Source of the DNA: Bacteroidales bacterium UBA1064
GTDB lineage: Bacteria > Bacteroidota > Bacteroidia > Bacteroidales > Tenuifilaceae
Direction: 5' to 3'
Assembly: GCA_002316235.1 (NCBI GenBank)
Contig: DCDD01000155.1
Span: 311-10,652 of the forward strand
DNA length: 10,342 nt
How positions within the stretch are numbered: position 1 is the first letter of the stretch; each line of letters opens with the position of its first letter. The position numbers and the translations under genes are program-made. The notes below the pieces were generated by a model that saw nothing but the letters and a program-made list of their open reading frames with translations, searched no databases and had not been told where the DNA came from. This document shows, piece by piece, positions 1 through 5,804 of the stretch.

Positions 1-14
1 AGATGAATACTTTT

Positions 15-124
15 AATCCGCCGGTAGGCGGACAAGTTCCGCCGGCAGGTGGACAAGTTTTGAACCCTGAGCCAGTCGAAGGGTGAATCCGCCGGTAGGC
101 GGACAGGTTTTTGAATCTTGAACT
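15..124. repeat. Array of three GC-rich hairpin repeats with an embedded second repeat type
   Basis: Three 16-nt units of the form TCCGCC-N4-GGCGGA occur at 17-32, 38-53 and 88-103. Each can fold into a 6-bp stem with a 4-nt loop (GGTA, GGCA, GGTA). The second unit has GGTGGA, which replaces one pair with a G-T wobble. The first two units are exactly 21 bp apart and are joined by CAAGT. A different imperfect palindrome lies between units two and three. The same array, in the same orientation, is found at the other end of the window (10290-10342). This is typical of a short dispersed intergenic repeat family in Bacteroidetes genomes; dispersal beyond this window is inferred. No coding region is visible in this stretch. 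Confidence 0.85.
65..83. repeat. CCCTGAGC...TCGAAGGG imperfect palindromic repeat
   Basis: The 19-mer CCCTGAGCCAGTCGAAGGG has terminal arms CCCT/AGGG. These are followed inward by two opposed G/A mismatches (G69-A79 and A70-G78) and a G-C pair (G71-C77), so it can fold with tandem G-A pairs in the stem. Sequences of the type CCCTGAGCnnnnTCGAAGGG recur as intergenic repeats in many bacterial genomes. Here it sits between two units of the TCCGCC hairpin array, so it is probably an element nested in or co-mobilised with that array. That relation is inferred. Confidence 0.6.
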
Positions 125-126
125 AA

Positions 127-1146
127 ATGGTAGCTATGAGAAAGATATTTTTTTTATTGATTTCGGTATTTATACTTGCACTTGCGTTGGTTGCATGCGA
201 CAGGGATTTTTCTGATAAGGAGGGAGATGAATTGGCTATGCTGGAGGCATGGGTGCAGGTCAACGGTATTCCTACCGAATCGCTTAAGCCAAGCGGGCTG
301 TACTTCGTCAACCAGCAGGAAGGAACTGGGCTTTCGCCCAGCGAGGGTGATTTTGTTATATACTCCTACAAGGAGAAATCACTCGACGGAATAGTCCTGT
401 CAACCAATGATAGCGCAACAGCTGTGCTTTATGGTGAGTATAATGTAAATGTTCACTACTCGCAGCTATTTACAAAATACGACAAGTCTAACTCTACGGT
501 TGAGGGTTACCAACGCGAAATGGTGAAAGGAGTTTACGAAGGATTGGGCTATATGAAGGAAGGCGGAAAAGCCATGCTGATTATGCCCTCTAAGCTTGCA
601 TACGGGAAACGAAGCGTTTCATACACTAGTTCTGTTATAAGACCATACCAATCGCTTGTTTATGAGGTTGAGCTGCATAAGGTAGTCAAAAATCCTCGCG
701 AGTACGAGCTTCAGCTGCTTCACGATTACATGAATCTACACTACCCTGGCCTAGCACCTGTTAACGATAGCATTTACTACATTCAGCTATCGCCTCCAAC
801 CAACGACACGGTAACTCTGGCAAAGGATTCGGTTGCTTATGTTTACTATAAGGGCATGTTGCTTGATGGCTACATGTTCGATAGCAACATCGACAGTGTT
901 GCTACCAGGTTGGGACGAAGCTTTTCCTCTACAGATTCCCTTAAGGTAACCGTGGGGACAGGGGTTATTAAAGGGTTTAGCCAGGCGCTTGTGCTGATGA
1001 AGAAGGGCGAATGGGGTAGGGTAATTATGCCCTCTTACTGTGGTTATGATTCTGTAGGGAGTACCACCATACCGCCTTACTCTCCCCTAATTTTCGATCT
1101 ATACTTCAGCAGTAAGTCTGTAGTAACTAAACCACAGTCAAAATAG
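127..1146 (+). CDS. FKBP-type peptidyl-prolyl isomerase lipoprotein with two FKBP domains
   Basis: Predicted outer-envelope lipoprotein of 339 residues that catalyses or assists cis-trans isomerisation of Xaa-Pro bonds during folding of exported proteins. The N-terminus has a basic start, a hydrophobic stretch (residues 7-22) and a lipobox LVAC with lipidated Cys24. Two FKBP-like domains follow, at about 55-186 and 215-329. The second keeps the usual pocket pattern: Tyr241, Phe251-Asp252, Val280-Ile281, Phe284 and Tyr307. The first lacks the Phe-Asp pair (Leu91-Ser92 instead) and is probably weak or structural. An in-frame TAA (124-126) directly precedes ATG 127. A second ATG at 136 (giving MRKIFFLL) is an equally good start and keeps the whole signal peptide. 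The 3' end overlaps the opposite-strand methyltransferase by 9 bp. It resembles the GldI/FKBP lipoproteins of Bacteroidetes, but nothing here links it to gliding motility. Confidence 0.85.
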   Translation: MVAMRKIFFLLISVFILALALVACDRDFSDKEGDELAMLEAWVQVNGIPTESLKPSGLYFVNQQEGTGLSPSEGDFVIYSYKEKSLDGIVLSTNDSATAVLYGEYNVNVHYSQLFTKYDKSNSTVEGYQREMVKGVYEGLGYMKEGGKAMLIMPSKLAYGKRSVSYTSSVIRPYQSLVYEVELHKVVKNPREYELQLLHDYMNLHYPGLAPVNDSIYYIQLSPPTNDTVTLAKDSVAYVYYKGMLLDGYMFDSNIDSVATRLGRSFSSTDSLKVTVGTGVIKGFSQALVLMKKGEWGRVIMPSYCGYDSVGSTTIPPYSPLIFDLYFSSKSVVTKPQSK

Positions 1147-1845
1147 CAGGGCAAAAACCGTATTAATCTTGTTGATATCAGGGATGGGAAGCTGTTTCCA
1201 CTCCCTGATTTTTTTTGTGGCAATATACTCTCCCTCCAGGGTAAGGCCTGCAGCTATAGTTAGCCTGGCCTCATCGGCACAAGTTTGGAGAATATCCCTG
1301 AAGAGGGCAACGTTGCGGTAGGGTGCCTCGATAAAAAGTTGGGTTTGGTTTTCCGCCCTCGAACGTTGCTCCAGCTGCCTTATTCGTCGCTTTCTCTCCT
1401 CACTTTTAACGGGGAGGTAGCCAACAAAGGCAAAATTTTGCCCGTTCAGCCCACTGGCCATCATGGTCATGATTATGGAGCTGGGGCCGCACAATGGAAC
1501 AACCCTAATTCCATGATGGTGTGCTGCCGACACCAGCATTGAACCCGGATCGGCTATTGCTGGTAAGCCCGATTCCGACATCAGCCCAACATCATTCCCA
1601 TCAAGCAAGGGTTTAAGCATATCGGTTAAGTCTGCAGCTGAGGAATGCTCGTTAAGTGTGAAGAAACAAAGCTTTTCAATGGGTGTTTGAATGCCTAGTG
1701 CTGAAAGGTAACGACGAGCTGTGCGGAGTTCTTCAACTACAAAAAATTTCAACCCTCTGGTTAGCTCTACCACTCCGCTTGGAATCACTTCGTTCCAACT
1801 AGTTGAGCCAATTGTCGTGGGTACCAGGTAAAGTTTTCCGGCCAT
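1138..1845 (-). CDS. RsmI-like SAM-dependent methyltransferase (tetrapyrrole methylase fold), short Bacteroidetes paralogue
   Basis: Cytoplasmic enzyme of 235 residues with the tetrapyrrole-methylase fold, related to RsmI, which 2'-O-methylates C1402 of 16S rRNA. Family motifs are visible: the N-terminal strand LYLVPTTIG (5-13), the loop GLMSESGLPAIADPG (87-101, matching the RsmI SDAGTP-type motif), GPSS (120-123), the SGLNGQNFAFVGYLP block (131-145) and IEAPYRN (172-178). It differs from canonical RsmI at the N-terminus, where the GNLxDI stretch is replaced by GSTSWNEV. It also ends soon after the fold, without the longer RsmI C-terminus. Bacteroidetes commonly carry such a protein, annotated only as a SAM-dependent methyltransferase, and its substrate is not settled. 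I therefore give no symbol. The start is the first Met (MAGKLYL). Its TGA stop lies inside the 3' end of the convergent FKBP gene. Confidence 0.85.
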   Translation of the reverse strand: MAGKLYLVPTTIGSTSWNEVIPSGVVELTRGLKFFVVEELRTARRYLSALGIQTPIEKLCFFTLNEHSSAADLTDMLKPLLDGNDVGLMSESGLPAIADPGSMLVSAAHHHGIRVVPLCGPSSIIMTMMASGLNGQNFAFVGYLPVKSEERKRRIRQLEQRSRAENQTQLFIEAPYRNVALFRDILQTCADEARLTIAAGLTLEGEYIATKKIREWKQLPIPDINKINTVFALLF

Positions 1846-2027
1846 CCTTTAGTTTTTATTTACTGCAACAAGCTATATTTACTGAAAATTTTTGCTAAGG
1901 TAGCGTTTCGTTGGGATATTGGTAAGCTGGATTGAAGTAACATAGAACATTTCCTGCTGGTTGATGTTGTGGTTGGATAGTTAGCTTGCCAGCTGAGATA
2001 ATATGAGCTATTCTAACTTTTTTTACA
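1846..2027. other. Divergent intergenic region between the methyltransferase and MBL-fold genes
   Basis: This 182-bp AT-rich spacer must hold the promoters of both flanking genes, which point away from each other. I found no exact TAnnTTTG box on either strand. The closest are AATTTTTG on the plus strand (one mismatch, near 1887-1894) and a TAGCTTG-like string on the minus strand near 1868-1875. GTTAG (1980-1984) and CTAAC (2013-2017) could pair just upstream of the GTG start of the MBL gene. There is no ORF of interest here. Confidence 0.4.
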
Positions 2028-2789
2028 GTGAAAATTACTTTTTTAGGAACTGGAACCGCACAGGGTATTCCCGTGATAGCTTGTTCATGTCCGGTGTGTG
2101 CCTCAACCGATTCGCACGACAAGCGTTTACGAACATCGGCGCTTATTGAGGAGCAAGGTATTAACATTTTACTTGATGCCGGTCCCGATTTCCGGCAACA
2201 AATGCTTAACGCCAACGTCAAAAATCTTAATGCCATTTTGATAACGCATGAGCACCGCGATCATGTAGCCGGGCTGGACGATGTTAGGGCTTTCAACTGG
2301 GTGCAGCGTCAACCCATGGATATTTGGGCCGAAGATAGGGTGCTGGAGGCCATTCAGAGGGAGTACGCCTATATTTTTGCCGAACGAAAATATCCTGGTA
2401 TTCCCGAAGTGGAGCTGCACCAAGTGTTTGGGCATCAATTTGACATACTTGGAGTTACTGTAATCCCCATTCGCGTTTACCATTGCAAGCTGCCAATATT
2501 CGGCTTTCGCATAGGCGATTTGACCTACATTACCGATGGCAGCTTCATTTCAGAGGAGGAAAAGGATAAAATTGTAGGCTCCAGAGTGCTGGTGATTAAT
2601 GCTTTAAGGATGCAAAAAAGCCTTTCGCATTTTTCTCTTCCCGAAGCCTTAAAGCTGGTAGAGGAGCTTAGTCCGCGAAAAGCCTACATTACACATATAA
2701 GCCACCAAATGGGATTCTATCGGGATGTTGCCCGGCAGCTACCCGACAATGTTTTCCTGGCCTACGATGGACTTGTTGTTGAGGTTTAA
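2028..2789 (+). CDS. PhnP-like metallo-beta-lactamase-fold phosphodiesterase
   Basis: Predicted cytoplasmic metal-dependent hydrolase of 253 residues. The binuclear-site motif HEHRDH is at 74-79 (His74, His76, Asp78, His79), with further candidate ligands His152, Asp170 (TYITD) and His223. Cys19, Cys21, Cys24 and His226 match the extra structural zinc site of E. coli PhnP, the phosphoribosyl 1,2-cyclic phosphate phosphodiesterase. Length and motif order fit that family. No other phosphonate (phn) gene is in the window, so the physiological substrate is unknown; it may be another cyclic phosphodiester. The start is GTG: an in-frame TGA lies at 2004-2006 and no ATG or other GTG lies between, and the conserved MKITFLGTGT strand begins exactly there. 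The leader has a T-run and no clear Shine-Dalgarno sequence. It converges with the S46 peptidase gene. Confidence 0.85.
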   Translation: MKITFLGTGTAQGIPVIACSCPVCASTDSHDKRLRTSALIEEQGINILLDAGPDFRQQMLNANVKNLNAILITHEHRDHVAGLDDVRAFNWVQRQPMDIWAEDRVLEAIQREYAYIFAERKYPGIPEVELHQVFGHQFDILGVTVIPIRVYHCKLPIFGFRIGDLTYITDGSFISEEEKDKIVGSRVLVINALRMQKSLSHFSLPEALKLVEELSPRKAYITHISHQMGFYRDVARQLPDNVFLAYDGLVVEV

Positions 2790-2811
2790 GAAGGTTGTGC
2801 AGAATTTCTTC

Positions 2812-2864
2812 AGTTGATTTGCAATCAGCTTAAAAGCACACCTCAGGCCAACAACTTGTGTGCT
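2812..2864. terminator. Two hairpins between convergent genes; the second fits a minus-strand intrinsic terminator
   Basis: The first hairpin (2812-2830) pairs AGTTGATT with AATCAGCT across a 3-nt loop, with one G-T wobble. The second (2835-2864) pairs AGCACAC with GTGTGCT across a 16-nt loop. Read on the minus strand, the second stem is followed directly by a short T-run, as expected for a terminator of the S46 peptidase gene, which ends at 2871. The large loop and short T-run make it modest. The first hairpin has no T-run on either side. It could help stop or stabilise the plus-strand MBL transcript. Confidence 0.45.
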
Positions 2865-2870
2865 GTTGTA

Positions 2871-5066
2871 TTATAGGGTTGTAAGCTCGCCGATGATGTG
2901 CTGGGCATTGGCAAACTTATCAACGATAAAAAGCACGTACCGGATATCAACTGCAATGGTTCGTTGGGTCTCGGGCTCAAACATGAAGTCGCAGGCCATG
3001 GCTTCGGAGTTTCCATCAAACGCCAGACCAATAAGATTCCCATTACCGTCGAGTACTGGGCTACCGGAGTTTCCTCCGGTTATGTCGTTATCGGTCAGAA
3101 AGCAAACCGGGATTGTACCGTTACTTGCATAACGTCCATAATCCTTGTTTTGCCAAAGCTGACGTAGTTTTGGGTCAACCGTAAAGACGTCCTCATTTGG
3201 ATTTTCCTTCTCCATCACGCCATCAAGTGTGGTGAAGGGCTTGTAGTAAAGCCCATCAGCAGGCTTGTAGCCGGTAACCCTGCCATATGTTAACCGCATG
3301 GTGGAGTTTGCATCCGGGTAAAGCAGCTTGCCTGCATTCATCTCCATCAACCCTTTGGTGTAAAGCTGCATAGCCTTCTGAAAATCCATTCTGGCGTTGT
3401 GCATCTGAGGGTAAATTGAATCCCATAGCGCACTATAGTTATGGTAAAGGATGAAAAGCGGGTCGGTAAGCAGCGAGTCCATGTAGGGGTACTTGATGAG
3501 CTTCTCCAGGTTTTGAGCCTTCGTAAAATATGACTTTTCATAGAAACCTTGTATGTAGTATGGGTATAGGCTGTCGATGTTGTCAACCTTTTTTATCGCA
3601 TTAAGTAGGCCTAAATTTTGGCAATCGCCAATATTGGCTATAAGGTTACCAAATGCTGTTGCGTACAAGCGCATATCAGGCTCATAGAAGTAGCTGTCAA
3701 AAATGCCGGGAATATTTTTCTTGAGTACCCTGGCTTCCCTTCTAATGCGGTCAACTTTCCAGAATTTAAGTGGGCTGTAGGGTTTGTTTTGCTCAAAAAT
3801 GGCCCCAAGCAGGTTGTTGCAGGCATTTACATTCTTGTAAACATCGACAGGAAAAAAGGAAAGGGCCGAAAGCGAGTTTTCAAGTGCTTCCCATTTGTTT
3901 TGGGTAGCCTGTTCAAAAAAGTTTCGGGTAACAGGAATGGTCGGAAGGTACTTGCTTCGAAGCGAGGGATTTTGGTTAACCCAGGCTTTTAGGCTATCCT
4001 CACGAGCTGCAAGCCTTTCAACTACATTGTATCGGAACATTGACTGGGCTTGCCAAACATCCTTTTGATAGAAGTTGACCAGGTAGTCGTGCTTGTCGGT
4101 GTAGGCCACCTTGGCCTTGGGGTTGTAATTTCTGGCCTGCTTCACAATGCTGATGAAGTTGCCCCAAACATCAACCTTCCAGGGAGCTACCACATCGCGG
4201 CTGTACTGAGCTTCGTAGGAAGTGGCATACCGGTAGGTTGTGCCGGGGTACCCCATAATCATGGCAAAATCGCCTTCATTTACACCCTTTAGGCTGATTT
4301 TTAGGAAGTTTTTAGGTTTGTAGGGAACGTTTCTTGGGCTGTAGGCTGCAGGCTTGCCATCGGGTGCAGTGTATATTCTGAATATGCAGAAATCACCTGT
4401 ATGCCTGGGCCAATGCCAGTTATCAACATCACCCCCAAAGTTACCAATTGAGCTAGGTGGAACCCCAACCAACCTGACATCCAGAAACCGTTCGTAGGTG
4501 AACATGAAAAACTGGTTGTAGTTGTAGAATGGCTTAACAATGGTGTGGTAGCCGGTTTTTTTCGATGTTTCATCCTCAAGCTGCTGCATAACCTCCCTCA
4601 TTTTATCAAAATACTCCTGGTTGGAGAGGCCTGCATTAAGCGAGGCAAAAACTTTGGCTGTAACATCCTCAACCCCAACCAAAATAAGGGCAACCTGGTC
4701 ATGGGCAGGAAGCTCCTCGGAAAGGCTGCCAGCCCAGTAGCCATTTTCCAGCAGGTTATTTTTTTCGGAGCTTAAGGCCTGAACGGCCTCCACCCCGCAG
4801 TGGTGGTTGGTAAAGAACATTCCCTGGGCCGAAACCAGCTCTCCCGTGCAACCTCCATCATTAAACTGAACAATGGCATCCTTCAGGCTGGAGTGGTTCA
4901 GGCTGTATATATCCTCTGCTGTGAGTTTTAAGCCCATTGTTTGCATTGTTGCAATGTTCTGGTGGATTAAGTTTACCATCCACATCCCCTCATCGGCAAG
5001 GGCACTCCATACACCGAAACGGGTTATTACAGCTATAAGCAGCAGCTTTACAAGGTTTCTTTTCAT
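2871..5066 (-). CDS. S46 family dipeptidyl-peptidase, DPP7-type
   Basis: Exported serine peptidase of 731 residues that removes dipeptides from the N-terminus of oligopeptides outside the cytoplasm. A signal peptide (1-24, cleavage likely after SALA) precedes the family's mature start DEGMWM. The chymotrypsin-like triad is visible: His89 in TNHHCG, Asp225 in RHTGD and Ser667 in GGNSGSP. The segment of roughly 280-575 corresponds to the helical lid domain that S46 enzymes insert between the two halves of the protease fold. The residue 18 after the catalytic Ser is Gly685 (in LAFDGN). Porphyromonas DPP7 has Gly there and prefers hydrophobic P1 residues, whereas DPP11 has Arg and takes Asp/Glu. 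The DPP7-like specificity is inferred from this one position. The length is normal for the family and the gene is intact. It appears monocistronic, with its own long upstream spacer. Its role is probably dipeptide supply for amino-acid catabolism. Confidence 0.93.
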   Translation of the reverse strand: MKRNLVKLLLIAVITRFGVWSALADEGMWMVNLIHQNIATMQTMGLKLTAEDIYSLNHSSLKDAIVQFNDGGCTGELVSAQGMFFTNHHCGVEAVQALSSEKNNLLENGYWAGSLSEELPAHDQVALILVGVEDVTAKVFASLNAGLSNQEYFDKMREVMQQLEDETSKKTGYHTIVKPFYNYNQFFMFTYERFLDVRLVGVPPSSIGNFGGDVDNWHWPRHTGDFCIFRIYTAPDGKPAAYSPRNVPYKPKNFLKISLKGVNEGDFAMIMGYPGTTYRYATSYEAQYSRDVVAPWKVDVWGNFISIVKQARNYNPKAKVAYTDKHDYLVNFYQKDVWQAQSMFRYNVVERLAAREDSLKAWVNQNPSLRSKYLPTIPVTRNFFEQATQNKWEALENSLSALSFFPVDVYKNVNACNNLLGAIFEQNKPYSPLKFWKVDRIRREARVLKKNIPGIFDSYFYEPDMRLYATAFGNLIANIGDCQNLGLLNAIKKVDNIDSLYPYYIQGFYEKSYFTKAQNLEKLIKYPYMDSLLTDPLFILYHNYSALWDSIYPQMHNARMDFQKAMQLYTKGLMEMNAGKLLYPDANSTMRLTYGRVTGYKPADGLYYKPFTTLDGVMEKENPNEDVFTVDPKLRQLWQNKDYGRYASNGTIPVCFLTDNDITGGNSGSPVLDGNGNLIGLAFDGNSEAMACDFMFEPETQRTIAVDIRYVLFIVDKFANAQHIIGELTTL

Positions 5067-5290
5067 AAGGATTCAATTATTTGGTAGCCTATTACAAATG
5101 CTTTAGCATGTTGCTTTATGGGTAGCCACACTCTAAAACCTATCCATTTGTTTTGTTAATTTGTCCATTTATGGTTGCATCATCAGAGCACGTTGATTTT
5201 GCCATTCGGTATTTAGGTTGCAGCTCATCAGCAAAACATTCGAAATGTATGTTTGCCCTTGAAAACCTACTAGGGTAGGGTGATCACGCA

Positions 5291-5323
5291 TACAGCTATA
5301 AGTCTATATTATTACAGCTATAA
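5291..5323. promoter_or_regulatory. Paired near-palindromic repeat TACAGCTATAA, candidate operator
   Basis: TACAGCTATAA occurs at 5291-5301 and 5313-5323, 22 bp apart, or about two helical turns. The second copy extends to TTATTACAGCTATAA (5309-5323), and that exact 15-mer recurs at 5024-5038 inside the signal-peptide codons of the S46 gene. The 12-nt core TTACAGCTATAA matches its own reverse complement at 10 of 12 positions. Spacing and symmetry fit a dimeric regulator's sites upstream of the S46 gene. The regulatory role is inferred. Confidence 0.35.
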
Positions 5324-5342
5324 TGATAAGCTTTTTCTATGG

Positions 5343-5366
5343 CAAAAATATCATTTTTAAAATGAT
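5343..5366 (-). terminator. AT-rich hairpin with T-run, likely terminator of the ankyrin/lipoprotein operon
   Basis: The arms ATCATTT (5350-5356) and AAATGAT (5360-5366) form a 7-bp stem with a 3-nt loop, 13 bp past the lipoprotein stop codon. On the minus strand the stem is followed by ATTTTTG, a short T-run. The weak AT-rich stem limits confidence. The same T-run also contains TATTTTTG (5350-5343), a match to the Bacteroidetes -7 box pointing toward the S46 gene. Confidence 0.45.
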
Positions 5367-5378
5367 TTTATGGTAGGG

Positions 5379-5804
5379 CTAATATTTCAACCGTGCGTCG
5401 AGAACGTCTCCGTGTATAGTGTAGCATTTTTCATCGCAGGCGCTACTTTCCAGCTTAGTCTTAAGCATAGCCCCATCAACTACGTATATTACCCTTCCCT
5501 TGCAACTGTATCTTGCCTTAACAGAATAGAACTGGTTGATTTCGGCACGCCAGTAGTATTCGGCTACGACGGAGGTATCGGTGAATAGCAGCTCTCCGCT
5601 GTCGGTATTCCCCCTGTAAACATCAAATATGACCCAGGGATTTTCGTCATTGATGGTTAGCTTTACGGTAATGTCGGTGCGGGAAATTTTGTCTTTGAAG
5701 CATTGCGAGCAGTCAACAAACCAGCTGTTCAGCTCCTCGCATGATAAGGGGATAGCTGCAAGTAGAACGATGAAAATCAACCCTTTGTTTAATCTACCTG
5801 ACAT
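5379..5804 (-). CDS. Small cysteine-rich putative lipoprotein of unknown function
   Basis: I do not recognise a named family for this 141-residue protein. It starts with a basic, then hydrophobic segment (7-20) ending in PLSC, so Cys22 is a plausible lipidation site, although Pro at -3 is a poor lipobox residue. The rest has five cysteines (Cys32, Cys35, Cys101, Cys123, Cys127), in CxxC and CxxxC pairs at the two ends. Between them is a run of alternating hydrophobic residues (about 44-110, TDITVKLTI onward) that suggests a small beta-sandwich stabilised by disulfides. Its ATG lies inside the last codons of the ankyrin gene, in another frame, with an 11-bp overlap. The two are therefore almost certainly translated from one mRNA and may work together in the envelope. 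The start cannot move upstream without losing the signal sequence at the N-terminus. Confidence 0.75.
   Translation of the reverse strand: MSGRLNKGLIFIVLLAAIPLSCEELNSWFVDCSQCFKDKISRTDITVKLTINDENPWVIFDVYRGNTDSGELLFTDTSVVAEYYWRAEINQFYSVKARYSCKGRVIYVVDGAMLKTKLESSACDEKCYTIHGDVLDARLKY

Larger units (their letters stand above)
5067..5378. other. 312-bp intergenic region upstream of the S46 peptidase gene
   Basis: AT-rich spacer with no convincing ORF. It should hold the S46 promoter and leader near 5066 and the 3' end of the lipoprotein operon near 5378. Items seen: a dyad ATGCT-TT-AGCAT (5098-5109) about 30 bp upstream of the S46 start; the one-mismatch -7-like string TAGGTTTT on the minus strand at 5135-5142; two direct copies of TACAGCTATAA; and an AT-rich hairpin followed by a T-run at the distal end. 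No exact promoter with both -33 and -7 boxes was found. Confidence 0.5.

Noticed and set aside
15..103. Possible CRISPR array from the regularly spaced TCCGCC units
   Set aside because: Units are palindromic, 16 nt, with 5-nt gaps and no room for spacers; no cas gene is present.
1138..1845. Calling the methyltransferase rsmI
   Set aside because: The N-terminal GNLxDI region and C-terminal part of canonical RsmI are absent, and a separate paralogue family with this form exists in Bacteroidetes.
3618..3992. Open frame of 124 codons on the plus strand inside the S46 gene
   Set aside because: It is antisense to the conserved S46 helical region; the product has no recognisable motif, so it is a shadow frame.
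5343..5350. TATTTTTG on the minus strand as the main S46 promoter
   Set aside because: It matches the -7 box but lies about 277 bp from the start codon, has no -33 partner and forms the T-run of a likely terminator.
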